In this document: positions 1 to 10,862 of the stretch, in pieces
How the letters are laid out: every line of letters starts with the position of its first letter
Position numbering within the stretch: the stretch's first letter is position 1
NCBI GenBank assembly: GCA_034509425.1
Contig: JAVTVJ010000566.1
Location: 930,001 to 994,000, forward strand
Direction of reading: 5' to 3'
Source: Eopsaltria australis
Taxonomy: Eukaryota > Chordata > Aves > Passeriformes > Petroicidae
DNA: 64,000 bases
Position numbers and translations under genes: made by a program
The notes under the pieces: generated by a model
Seen by the model: the letters and a program-made list of their open reading frames with translations, nothing else
Told to the model about the DNA's origin: nothing
Database searches by the model: none

Positions 1-477
1 GGTGATTAATTCATCAAGCCAACAAAGCAGAAAGCTGGATCTCCCTGAATGGCTCATTAACCTCAAGCATATTAAGCTGCTAACACTGGTTAGAGTCACA
101 TTTAATAGGGGCTGGCACTGAGTGGCACATTCACCCTGAATTCACTCCCCAGTGCTCCTGCCCCAGCCAAATGAGAGGGTGAAGAAACACAAATTCCCCT
201 TCATCTCTGCAAAGTGGTGCTGCCTTGGAGTGGCTTCTCCCAGGCTCAGCTGGTTCATGGGTGGCTCTTATGAATGCCAGGTGGGATGAAATTCATGATA
301 ATAAAAAATAACAAGCACAAAGACCACTGAAAACCAGGGGCATGCCAAGAATCACCGTCCACCTTTGGTGTTTTACCTGCCTGTGCAATTTCCATGGCAC
401 CTCCTCTCATGGAACATGGGACAATTAAACCAAAATCCTGCCCTTTGTAGATCTGTAGATCTTTGTAGGTCTGGCTA
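1..477. other. Non-coding sequence, nothing recognised
   Basis: No open frame longer than chance, no repeat family and no RNA gene recognised. A short imperfect run of GTAGATCT-like words near 448-470 borders the LTR-like stretch that follows. Probably intergenic or intronic. Confidence 0.5.
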
Positions 478-795
478 CCTAGAACAGAGGCTGGGCAAGA
501 TTAAGAGAATAAAGTGAATATTTATTAAAGGCCTTCAATAGACGCACCTTGGGCAGTCAAAGGCTACACCCAAGATGGGCACGAGTTTTTCACACAATTA
601 TAATTTTGGCCCATTCACATATCAGGGGTTAATGCTCCAATTACAGCTTCAGGTAATGAATTAATTTACCCCCAGTTTGCTCCCCCCAACCCATTTTTGT
701 TTATACTTTTCAGGGCCTGAGACTGTGAGGTGTCCTTGAGTTTGAGGCCTAGAGAGGAATTGTTTTGTCTGAATAAAACGGGAGAACAGCAGCTG
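478..795 (-). mobile_element. Candidate solo LTR fragment (avian ERV-like), antisense
   Basis: Read on the minus strand this stretch has LTR-like order. A TATA-like TTATAATT lies near 597-606, followed about 75 bp later by an AATAAA signal at 521-526. A segment reading CATCTTGGGTG lies between them, resembling the U3/R region of songbird LTRs as I remember them. No gag, pol or env sequence is visible beside it, so it would be a solo or truncated LTR. Neither the TG...CA ends nor a target-site duplication could be fixed, so the limits are approximate. Family assignment is from memory and needs a library search. Confidence 0.5.
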
Positions 796-2012
796 GCAGG
801 CTGTGGAGTTTCAGAGTTATACACTGGAGCACCCCAGGACTGGAAAAATAGAAAAGCTAAAATCCTAATGCATCAGTGGAACCATCAGATGTGCTGGGGA
901 GGGTGGCATCACCTGATTCCCAAATGCCAAACGGGCAAATCCCACCCCTGTGTCTGACCCAGCCCTCACCAAGGCTTGAATCAGAAACCTGTGAGCCTCA
1001 CCCAGGGCATCCCAGTGGCCAGAGCAGCCAGGCAGAGCTGCTTTAGCCAGGGATTATTGCAGCTCTCTCCATGTCTGAGCTGGCACACACAGAGCATTGC
1101 TCAGGGCACTGCTGCAATTATTCCTTTACCAATCCCCTCCGCAGCCGAGCTGAAACAAGAGTTGACAAGTGGGAGATACTTTGGGTACATAATTGGGCTG
1201 AAATGCAGTTGAAAATAAATCCTCCCAGAAGGCCTCTTGGAGCAGCCTCTCGAGGTGTTTTGAGGGCTGCTCCTGCACAGACCTGGCCCTTTGGGACAAT
1301 GGATTTTCTGTCTTTGTGGCTGGGATCCTGGAGCTTTGTCTTCTGTGCCTTTGGATAAATGTTGAGTCTGTGGCACGAGAGAAATGTGAAAACATTCTGT
1401 TTGCATTTTTCTGCTTCCCTTTTACTTCGGCTTCATTTTTCTTTTTGAATTTTATGGGGAAAACCCATAAAACAGACACTATTCCTTGTATCAGCTGCAC
1501 TGGTTCAGTATGTCCAGAGTGAGATGTGAGAGTCCCATCAGCAATAACAGAAAATTCACACCTCACAGCCCTTCCTTTCCCAAAGAGCTGCAATTTGTGC
1601 TGTTCTTTGGGCTCCTCCTGCCCCAAAACCTCTTTGCTTTGCTGTTCAGCATTCCAAACCCCAGCTACCTGAGGCTGAGCAGCTTACTTGCCATGGTTAA
1701 ATCAAATTTACAGCTACTCATGCTTGTAGTTAGCTGAACTGCAGGCAGAATCCTCCTATCTTTTTTTATTTTTACATATTGTGCTGCTTACATGAGCAAA
1801 ATCCCTGCTGTCACAGCACCACTTATTCTTCCTAACACTGATTATTGCCCCCCTTTTTTATCTCCTACTCTCTCTTCTGAACAAAGCAGCTCTTGCCCAC
1901 CAGCAGAGTGCATTTAAATGGGGAGGATTTGGGGTTTGTTCACAATTTCAGCTAAAATAAATACAAATAGTGAAGTTATTATGTGGCTGTGAAAGGTTTG
2001 GGTGAGCTCTGG
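796..2012. other. Non-coding sequence, no gene recognised
   Basis: Several open frames of 60-166 codons overlap one another on both strands here, but none shows a domain, codon periodicity or splice context that I recognise. No interspersed repeat seen. Treated as intergenic or intronic unique sequence. Confidence 0.5.
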
Positions 2013-2744
2013 GCTGTGTCCTGGGTATCAGGGCTGTGCTCACTGCCTTTTTCTGGCAGCTTGTGAGCACTAACTCACCTGTGAGCAGCATTTCCCTAAA
2101 TCCACCCTAAATTCCTCTAATTTAGCAGTGGTGGAAGTGGTGGAAGCTGCTCCTCTCTTTCCTTGATCCAACAGCCTCACCCAGCCTGAGTGGGTTTCTT
2201 CTCTCCCAGCAATCTCCAGGCACTGGGCATTCCCAGGAATATCATCTGTGGAGGTTCTCAGTGCTTTTTAACAAGAATTCTTTGGCCTGTGAGCAAGAGA
2301 AGGTGCAGGTTGAGCCCCCAGGCTGTGGGGGAAAGGAATTGCAGGTTCCCTCTGCTTGATGGCTGCTGAAAGATGAATGTGCTGTGTCCTGGGTATCAGG
2401 GCTGTGCTCTCTGCCTTTTTCTGGCAGCTTGTGAGCAAAACCTCATCTGTGATCAGCATTTCCCTAAATCCATCCTAAATGTGTCTAATTTAGCAGTGTT
2501 AGAAGTGGCTGGAAGCTTCTCCAACAGCCTCACCCAGCTTGGGGGGATTTCTTTTCACCCAGAAATTTCCAGGCACTGGGCATTCCCAGGAATATCATCC
2601 TCAAGATAAATCTGTGGAGGCTCTCAGTGCTTTTGAACAAGAATTCTTTGGCCTGTGAGCAAGAGAAGGTGCAGGCTGAACCCCCAAGCTGTGGGGGAAA
2701 GGAATTGCAAGTTCACTCTCCTTGATGACTGCTGAAAAATGAAT
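2013..2744. repeat. Direct tandem duplication, 2 copies of about 368 bp
   Basis: Copy 1 runs 2013-2380 and copy 2 runs 2381-2744. Both start with GCTGTGTCCTGGGTATCAGG and end in CTGCTGAAARATGAAT. Long blocks are shared, including the segment with AACAAGAATTCTTTGGCCTG near 2270 and 2637. Substitutions and small indels are spread along the unit, for example a 17-bp segment around CCTTGATCC present only in copy 1 and CTCAAGATAA present only in copy 2. This looks like a segmental duplication of some age and not a recent slip. No coding frame is preserved between copies. Confidence 0.88.
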
Positions 2745-3621
2745 TTCCCCTGTCAGTCATCAAAATGCAGAAAGCAAGACTGAAAGGGATAAACAAAGCC
2801 AACATCTGGATCTAATTACTCCGTGAAAGCAAGAAGAGTTAAAAAACCAAACTGCACAAGAACAGCAGATCTGCTGCTCCTCTGTCCCTGTTTGCCCTGC
2901 TCAGAGGGAATTTCCTGGCACTTCAAGGCACTGGGGGATGGATGCTGCCTGTCCCCGGGGAATGGGAAATTCAAACCTGGCTTTTGGTCACCCTGGGCTT
3001 CGTGTGGGGACTCCTGCAGCCCCCAGGAACAGAGTTCCCTTCAGCAGGAAGGGTTTGGAGGAGTTTTTGGGGCTTGTGCTCCCTCCAGCAGTGCTTTGTT
3101 CTCTGCTGGCTCCAGGTGAGCCCAACATGGAAAAGGAAAGAGTGGAACTCACAGGGATTTATTTATTCACCTCTCACTCCCCCTTTGTTATCTTCCTTTC
3201 AGTCCAGAGGAAAGTGCAAGACACTGCTGTGCATCACACAGCTCCCACATCCCAAATTTATTCCCTGGGGATCCCAATTTCCCAATAAAATCCAATCCAG
3301 CTCACCCCAAGGGCTCGACAGGACCCCCCCAGGCCATAAAAGGGACAAAAGCTGCAGATCACCTGTGACTGGTGGCAAGATTTGTTCAGGTCTGAGGAGA
3401 AGGGGGAGGTGATCACTGTGCAAGGATTTGAGAAGGAAATGTCATCAAGCCACATTCACAGGCAAAATACAAAAAAATAAAGAGAGAGAAAAGACTACAG
3501 AGCACTGCTGATGGCAGATGCTGCTTGAGCAGGATGCAAATTGCAATCAATCCCTTACAAAAATAACTGGAACAGACTTTGTCTTCTATTTGGAGAATTA
3601 ACTTTTTGCATTTGCTGCTAG

Positions 3622-3718
3622 ATTTTTTTTTTTTTCCCCTCCTCTCTAGGAGATTTTTTTTCCAAATTTCTTTTCTTTTTGGGATGATCCTTTTATTTTC
3701 AAATTTCTTTTCTTTTCA
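3622..3718. repeat. Polypyrimidine tract with a 37-bp duplication
   Basis: The + strand is almost all T and C. A CAAATTTCTTTTCTTTT block occurs at 3663 and again at 3700, a period of 37. The second block ends in TTTTCAG before GATGAGCC, which mimics a 3' splice site. No convincing exon follows, so it is recorded as low-complexity sequence. Confidence 0.7.
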
Positions 3719-5480
3719 GGATGAGCCTCGCTTTCACAGGCCAATTAATAGACAAATGTAGGAGAAAGTGTGAATGTGGTGATTTTCCCACTCTTTATAT
3801 TCACTACAGAGTTTAAGAAAGTAAAAAAACCTTTTCTTTCAGCACCTGACCTGACCCAATAAATGAATTTAGAAGCTTTGAATGAGAATAAACAAACCCC
3901 CAACAGGTGGATGTGGAAAGTGTAATTCCTCCAACAGAAAAGCAGAATTTGAACCCAAGGTCTCATTATTTGTTGCATGTAAATTTGGCATTAAACTGGG
4001 CAAAGTAGATTATTTTTTTCTTCCAGGGATCAGAAGAATTTAATTCTGCCAAAGTCATAAAGTTTCATTTGGACTTTTCAGTTTCCAAATATTTCAGTTA
4101 GAAGCTTTAGTTAGATTTGCAAAGGGTGCTCAAAAAAAAAAATCTACCACACGAAAAAACCCCCAAAAACTTGTCCAGGACTCAAAAAAATCCCAATTTG
4201 ACCTAACCCAGACTTTGCTGGGTAGGGCAGATAATAAAACAGAAATTCCTTGAGGACTCTGTGAGCAGACAGGACCTCTTCACATTCCCAATGCTCCATG
4301 CAGCACCTTTATTCAGCACCATTTTGGGAGATTTTAAAGCCTTTTTATTAAAATTATTGATGATGCCAAGGGATGGCAACCAATAGCAAATTCTGCTGAG
4401 TGAAAACCCTCTAGAGAGGGGGGCAGAGCAAAGGGAAACTGAAAAGCAAATTCCCTCCCCAGCTCCTGTCACACTGAGGCTTCCTGGCAGCCCCTGAACT
4501 CTCCAGAATAAATGCACAAATAGACACATTTTTGGGGTTTTATTTCTTATTTCCCTCTTTAATGACATTAAATTGCTTAGATGGTGGTTTCTGATTGAAT
4601 TTTTTATATTTATCCAAGTTAAAAGCACAGGTTGCATTTTCTTTTAATAGGAACCATGTGCCATGAAACTTCTTGGGCTTTCTAGGAAAACTTCCTCCAA
4701 CTTAACTTCTAAATTAGCATGAAAATTTATGAAAAATGGAAGAATTTTGTATTTTCTCCTCGTGGAACGTGCAGTTGGTTTGGAACTTGACGGTGGGTTG
4801 TGAGTGCAGGAGGAATGACAGGCTGAACCCCCTGATATTTGATATTTATATGAAGATTTCTACCTGATCCTGGTGCCTCCTGCAGCATCCCAGCATCTGA
4901 CAGGATGTGCATGGATCACCTTCGTGTCTGTGCAGTGATGGCAGGAAAAAACCCAAGTTCCTGGGCTGGCAATTTGTGCCAAGTGGAAACAGGGAGAGAA
5001 AGACTAAACCCCACAAACTTTATGTGAGTAATTCTAACTGGGCTGGAGCCTCATTTCGTGCCCTGCTGCCTTAATCACAAAATGAGCCTTTCTCTGGGCA
5101 GCAAAGCAGCTCCAGAGGGAGAATTTAAACAGAAATTCAGTCTCCCCCAAGTGCTGAGAGCCCTCCAAGGGAGGGGGATTGCAGCATCCCTTCCCTCCAC
5201 TGCCATTTTGGGGCCATCCTTGGTGCTCACTCCTCCAGCAGGGAATGGTTTCTCTCTTGGCTGTTGGTTTTGTGCACAGTTTTGTTTCCAAGTGGAGCTC
5301 ACAACATGGAATTAAAAGCCCAGCGTGTTGGGAATGTAGGGCAGAATGGTAATTTCGAGGCGAGAAAAAGGTCTGGAAAGCCTGTAAGGGAATATCAGAG
5401 AGGAGAAGTGGTTTCCATGACAACAAATCCACCAAAAATCTTCGCATTCATATCGATTCTAGTGATGGATGAGTCAATTT

Positions 5481-5527
5481 GGGGGCAGGGAAGGGGAGGG
5501 GAGGGAAAAAAAATAAAAAGGAGAAAA
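5481..5527. repeat. Polypurine tract
   Basis: A run of G-rich then A-rich purines on the + strand (GGGGAGGGGAGGG followed by A-rich sequence), interrupted only by single pyrimidines. Such tracts can form triplex or H-DNA in principle. Nothing in the context assigns a role. Confidence 0.7.
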
Positions 5528-6355
5528 TTATTTAACCCTGATGAAGAACGCAAAATAAAATGAATGACAGAAGTTTTCCTTCCTGGAGTCCTTAAGTCAG
5601 AGTGCAGCTAGACAAGCCTGAATGCAAAGCCTGGCTTATTTCCCTGCAGTCTGGCTCACTCTGGAGGGGGTTTTGTTAATTCTGCCCCCCAGCTGTGCTA
5701 GAAAGGGGTGCACAAAAAGGGGCTGAATGAGATCACAGGGGATGAGGGGGAATTGGCTCCTCTGGGGGTGGCACAACCCAGCACTCAGAGAGGACAGGGA
5801 TGGGCTGGAGCAGCCCCAGGACACCTCTGTGCTCTGCTCTGCTGCTCACAGAAGATTCTCCCCTTCTCTCTGTGCCTGGTTTGCTCAGCTGAGGGTGCCC
5901 CACTCCCTGCACCCAGCATGGGCATCCCTGGGGCTGTGCTGCCCCTCTGGGCACCTGGGAGGGGCTCCACACACCCAGCTGCTCTCACAGCTTTTCCACT
6001 GACTCCTTGAGGTCATTTAAAATTAACCCCCTGGAGACTTCTACACATTTTGCTGCTTTTCAAAATCTCCCCTGTGCTTGCTTTTTTTCTAAAGTGGGCT
6101 GCTCTAAGGCTCAGCTGTGGATCTGAGGAAAATAAAACAAAGGGAAGAGGAGCACTAGGATTCTCCGTAAGGAATTCCTCAAGGAAAATCATTTTGTGCT
6201 GGGTGATCTCTCATGCACTCATACACCCCCTGCTCCCTGCAGTCCCTGACACACTGACTCTCACTAACAGCACCAAAACCCATCCTTTGGTTTTGATAAT
6301 TAACTCCCCAGTATTTCACATTCTGCCCATGCCTTTAGAAAAATGGGTGTCTTAT

Positions 6356-6440
6356 CTTTTTACCTTTTTTATATTTTTTTTATATTTTTAAATCTTTTTT
6401 TAATGTTTAAATGTTTAATGTTTATCTTTTTTAATGCATT
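6356..6440. repeat. A/T-rich low-complexity tract
   Basis: T-runs alternating with TATATTT and TTTAATGTTTAAATG words. Simple low-complexity sequence with no unit conserved enough to call an array. Confidence 0.7.
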
Positions 6441-6902
6441 AAATGCAGCTGGGCTGAAACCTTCCTGCAGTCAGAGGAGCTCCAAGCCTGGTTTATCATT
6501 TTCCCCCCATGCAGGAAAGACAGGGAAAGCTTCATTCCACTGCAGCTGGGAGCAAAAGCAGAAAATAGTGCTGCAATTGCTCCAGGAGCCAGCAAAATTC
6601 CAGTGCAGATCATGGCTGAGATGTCTGGCATCTTCTGGAGCAGAAATCATCTCCCAGGTCCGATCCTACCCTGCTTTGCTATCAGAGCATCTGGTGAGCC
6701 AGGCCCATTTTCCTTGATAATTCATAAATTTTAAAAAATGTTTTTAATTTCCAGGGTGAATTCATTTCTGTTCTTAAATAATGAGCTGAGACACTGATAG
6801 GGCTGATTTTAAAATTATTGCTCACACATGCTGAGAAAAAAAAAAATCAAAGAACACGGAAGATCTTTAATGTGGCATTTGTCATTTTTTTTACCGTAAC
6901 AG

Positions 6903-6992
6903 GGGATCACAGAATATTCTGAGTTTGAAAGTCCAACTATTAAGTGACTGGCCTACACAGGAATCAAATCCTCATAACCTCATTGTCCTGAG
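6903..6992 (-). mobile_element. SINE fragment, tRNA-Ile-like head with CR1-like tail (copy 1)
   Basis: On the minus strand, GAGGATTTGATTCCTGTGTAGGCCA resembles the T-arm and acceptor end of tRNA-Ile, including a B-box-like GATTTGATTCC. It is followed by a tail containing AACTCAGAATATTCTGTGAT, the word set of CR1-type 3' ends. This order of 5'-truncated tRNA-Ile head and CR1-like tail matches the passerine TguSINE1 type as known from zebra finch. Family assignment is by memory. The element is decayed and lacks the 5' half with the A box. Confidence 0.55.
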
Positions 6993-7167
6993 ATTTTTAA
7001 TTTCCAGGGTGAATTCATTTCAAACAAATTATTTTAAACAAATAATGAGCTGAGACACTGTCATGGCTGATTTTAAAATTGTTGCTTGTACAAACTGGGG
7101 GAAAAAAAAAGAAGAGGACACAGGTCTTTAATGTGGCATTTGTTGGGGTTTTTTTTTACCCTAACAG

Positions 7168-7240
7168 GGAATCACAGAATATTCTGAGTTGGAAAATCCA
7201 ACCTCTAAGTGACTGGTCCATACAGGGATCAAACCCTCAG
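7168..7240 (-). mobile_element. SINE fragment, tRNA-Ile-like head with CR1-like tail (copy 2)
   Basis: On the minus strand, GGGTTTGATCCCTGTATGG plus ACCA aligns to the 3' end of vertebrate tRNA-Ile with about 20 of 25 positions identical by hand. GTTGGA...TTCCAACTCAGAATATTCTGTGAT follows, as in CR1-type tails. This is the better preserved of the two fragments. It is truncated upstream of the T-arm, so it could not be transcribed from its own A/B-box promoter. Confidence 0.65.
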
Positions 7241-8811
7241 GCTGGATTAATCCTGGTTGTTGTCTGATGAAATCCTGTGACATTGGTAACAGGCAGCTCT
7301 TTTTGAGTTCTTACACCTCTCGCTCTCACTGTTTGAGGTCTGCTTAGGTTTTGTGGCTGATTCTCACTATTTGCACACCTGAAAACCTGAGGTAAGAGGT
7401 GACTGAGTTGATGATGAAACTCATTGCTGTAGTCAATAACTAAAAAAAAAAGTGTGACAATGGTAAAAAAAATGGCTTGGCTTCCATGCAAGAATAAATC
7501 ATAGAGTAAGACCTGGAAAATCCTGGAAAAAAAGATAAAAGAGAAAGATGGCACAGCAATAAAATCCCAGTGGGTGTGGAGGCAGCAAAAAGGCATCCCC
7601 AGAACACAAGCAAGGGGCAACGAAGGAAAATAACAGCAAGCAGATTGAAAAGCTCTCAAAAAGAATATCCTTGGGTCACAGGCCTTGCTTAGACTTTGAA
7701 AGGCCTTGCTGGAGCAAGTTCTAAAAACACAGCTTTAAAAAGAGGAGGGTTTGTGCTTTCTTTTCTGTTCTTTGTCCCTGGAGATTGTTCAGAGCTGGGG
7801 TGGCACAGGAGGCCTGGAGTGACCATGGGGACACTTGGCTGGGCACCTCCTGCCCCTGGGCAGCACAACATTGATCATTTTAAACTCAGTGCCAAGCCTG
7901 CCCTGCCCCTGTGTCCCCACCCCAGTGCAGGAGCAGCTTTAGGGCCGGGAGAAGCAGAGGATGGAAACATTCCCTGTCTGTGTCTCTGATCCTTCATTCT
8001 CATGTTTTGGGGGCCCTGCACTCACACAGGAAAGGCAGCTCCAGCTGCAGCTACAAAGGAATGAACCATCAAATCTCTGGTCTTAAACTCACATTAAATT
8101 TATTCCCATGGTGGGGTGAGTTTGTGATTTCAATGAGAATGTGCCTTATTTCACTTTTAGGTCCTTCTGAGAGCCACTGGAGAGCCTGAGCCTGGCACTG
8201 CCTCTGCTCCTCACAGCACAGCAACAGGGACCAGTGTTCAGATTTAAGGACAGAATTTGTTCTAAGAGGCTGTTTGCAAGGTTCTCCCAAACCTTTAGAC
8301 AGAGAAAAAGAATTTCACTGAACTGAGAGAGTTTCACACCATCTCCTGTGATAATAATGGGAAGGAAATTAAGGATGTTGATGAGGGGATTGGACACCCC
8401 AGTGACAACTGAGTGTCAGTGCCCCATTTGCACCATTCAGCTCATTTTTAGGAGGAAAATCTTTCCCTTTGGACTGGCAAAGCAGGTCCTAGGGACAAGG
8501 GAAGAATTCAAGCCCTGAACTCCCAGTGTCTAAATAAATTTGTGAATAGTTTTTTTTGCTGTCTCCACACAGAGATCCATGTTCATCTTGAAGCAACAAT
8601 TCCTCAGCAAGTTTAGATTAAAGGCAGCACAGAGCTGCTCTGCTCTAACCTGACACAGTTTCCTTGAAATGAGTGAATTTGACTGAATCTGAACCACAGT
8701 CATTAGCAGGGCTTTGATATTCACAAATTATGCTCTTGAAATGGATATAAAAAATCCCAGCTATCCCTCAGGGGAGCAAACAAGGGCTCTGTAAAAGGAA
8801 TTATCCAGTGC
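7241..8811. other. Non-coding sequence, no gene recognised
   Basis: Unique-looking sequence with a few A-runs near 7441-7480. Overlapping open frames up to 140 codons show no domain. No interspersed repeat recognised. Confidence 0.5.
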
Positions 8812-9019
8812 TTTCATGGAAGATTTTGTGACTTCCAGGCTCTCCTTGGTGCTCCTGCTGCAGTTATCCACAGGTTTATCTACAGAAAATATGAATAAGA
8901 GATAAATGCATGGAATTGCACGTTCAGTATGAAAATGGTGTCTCCATAGCAAGTCAGAAGTCTTTTGATTTGGCTTAGAATAATGTCACAATTACTGTTA
9001 TGCTGGGAGGGGGATTCTG
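8812..9019 (-). repeat. Left arm of a 205-bp inverted repeat
   Basis: Reverse-complementing this segment gives the right arm at 9624-9831. Only about 8 differences were counted by hand over some 205 bp, about 96% identity. Most lie toward the inner end: GCATAACAG against CCATAAGAG, and a few around CAAATYAAA. The block from TCTGACTTGC outward to TCCATGAAA differs at one base (8892 against 9751). The symmetry centre is near 9321. Confidence 0.92.
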
Positions 9020-9623
9020 AATTTCATCCCAGTGTGGAACCCAGCCCTGAACTGGTCCTGAGCCTGCCCTCGGAGCAGCTCCACAGAAAAATGCCACATT
9101 TGCCCCAGAGAGAATTGTCCAGCAGGATGTTTTTCCACCAGCTGCCTCCAGAAAGTGCTCCCTGCTCGTGGGATATTCTGTTTATTTATTCATCTTCAGA
9201 TGAAATAGAGGAGGACTAAAGATAGGCAATGTGGGAAAGATTTGGCCCCAGGGAGCTCTGTCCTCACAAAGACAATACAGCTGTGGCCATCACTGGGGCT
9301 GTGTGGGAAAGGGGAGGTAAAACAGGACAAAAATATAAACAGGATAATTTTAGACAGCCTCAAACTGGTGAAAAACAGCCTGCAGAACCAGGAGGAGTTG
9401 GTACTCTTTGGAATTAATTAGAGATGAGCGTTAATTGTCTCTTTTTAGGGCCAATCCTAAACCTCTCACAGGTGTGTTCTCACCTTTCCTTGTCAACTCA
9501 GGGAAAACAGAATAAAAAAGTTACTTTCCTTAGTTGTGGGTGCAGGTTTTTCTGCACTCCAAAGGACTGTGATTTAAAGGAAATTATTCACTCAGAAGAG
9601 AAATTCACTGAATTGAAACCTTC
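9020..9623. other. Spacer (loop) of the inverted repeat
   Basis: About 604 bp of apparently unique sequence between the two arms. It contains open frames of 84 and 67 codons with no recognised domain. No terminal direct repeats or transposase-like sequence seen, so there is no evidence that arms plus spacer form a mobile element. Confidence 0.6.
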
Positions 9624-9831
9624 ATAATCCCCCCTCCCACCATAAGAGTAATTGTGACATTATTCTAAGCCAAATTAAATGACCTCTGACTTGCTATGGA
9701 GACACCATTTTCATACTGAACGTGCAATTCCATGCATTTATCTCTTATTCGTATTTTCTGTAGATAAACCTGTGGATAACTGCAGCAGGAGCACCAAGGA
9801 GAGCCTGGAAGTCACAAAATCTTCCATGAAA
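9624..9831 (+). repeat. Right arm of a 205-bp inverted repeat
   Basis: Mirror copy of 8812-9019. Homology stops sharply at both ends: at the outer end just after TCCATGAAA and at the inner end within a C-run (AATCCCCC) that differs by one C between arms. A spurious frame of about 50 codons is shared by both arms on opposite strands. It is a by-product of the duplication. Confidence 0.92.
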
Positions 9832-9835
9832 ACAC

Positions 9836-10859
9836 GTAAAATACCTAAAGAAAGGTGCAGTATGCCAAAAACCTGCATAAAGATGAATAAAAATAAAAAT
9901 AAATAAATAAATAAATAAAAAGCCCCAACAATTGTTGTATCTATATGCTTTTTATATCTATTTATAGGTATAATGATGACTGATCATGAGATATCAATGG
10001 TAAAATCTTAAGTATTAAATTACTAAACTCCATTTCAAAAGAATTAACCTTGAAGAACTTTGTGTATTTATGATTTAATGCAGACACAAAGCTCCTAACA
10101 GACCTGTTTGAGGTGATTATTCAGTAATTTTTACTTTTCTGCACAAAGTATGACAATATAAAAACCCCTGTGCAAACATCACCCACAGCAAATCCCAAAG
10201 ATAAACACCCAACCTAATTAAAACAAATCAGGTATTAAATCACCTTTTTTTCCAAGCTGAGTGCCAGTGGATTTGGGAGTTCTCCTGGTGGATAATGCTA
10301 AGTGGATTTTAGTCTGCTGTGCTTAGTTTTTGTTATTTCAGTGCAGCAACATCTGGCTGAGCCAGGCTTAGCTGGGCTGTGCTCTGTGCACAGGAGAGCC
10401 CTGCCACACCTTAAACACAGAGGGCTGGCAGTTTTTCCCAAATAGTCAGGCCTGAAACCAGAATAAATCTTAGGGAATGCCACCAGTGCTGTGAAAAAAC
10501 AGGAGGAAGAAACTTGACCGTACTGCATAACCAGAAATTCATGTATTCTATATAATAAATATAATTTTTCATATATAAAGTAGCATTTCAAAGTAGGAAA
10601 TCTGTGGAAACAAAGCCCTGAATATTGGTAGTGATAATAAGAGGACAATATTGTGAAAAATTGTCTAAAAATACTCAGCATGTCCTTTAAAAAATGTGTG
10701 TGAGTGGTTATTTATTTATTTTTTTAACACCTCACCACTGGCACATTTCAGAAGCCCTCAGCAGGTGATGTGTGACCATCAACGACTTCCAGGAGAAATT
10801 TTGGAGTAAAAAGAAATGCCAATATCGGTGATGATTGGATTAGCAGAGAAGATAATGCA
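9836..10859. other. Non-coding sequence, no gene recognised
   Basis: A/T-leaning unique sequence that begins with an AAATA microsatellite at 9884-9920. One 127-codon minus-strand frame (10298-10681) has no recognisable domain. A word at 10540-10562 recurs inside the array that follows. Confidence 0.5.
9884..9920. repeat. AAATA/AAAT microsatellite
   Basis: A short run of AATAAA and AAAT units directly beyond the right arm of the inverted repeat. Simple repeat. Confidence 0.85.
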
Positions 10860-10862
10860 TGT

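Larger units (their letters stand above)
2745..6740. other. Non-coding sequence with low-complexity tracts
   Basis: No supportable exon. Visible structure is limited to homopolymer-rich tracts: a pyrimidine tract at 3622-3718, A-runs near 4130-4190, a purine tract at 5481-5527 and an A/T tract at 6356-6440. The open frames here overlap on both strands and lack recognisable domains. Confidence 0.5.
6741..7240. repeat. Direct tandem duplication, 2 copies of about 253 bp, each with a SINE fragment
   Basis: Copy 1 is 6741-6993 and copy 2 is 6994-7240. Both begin TTTTTAATTTCCAGGGTGAA, continue through AATGAGCTGAGACACTG and TTTAATGTGGCATTTGT, and end in a short antisense SINE-like segment. The two copies have diverged by scattered substitutions and A-run length changes. 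The SINE fragment sits at the same relative position in each, so it was probably inserted once and then duplicated with its flank. Confidence 0.85.

Noticed and set aside
3700..3725. Possible 3' splice site TTCTTTTCTTTTCAG|GATGA
   Set aside because: Lies in a low-complexity pyrimidine tract whose unit is duplicated. The following sequence has no exon-like frame or donor.
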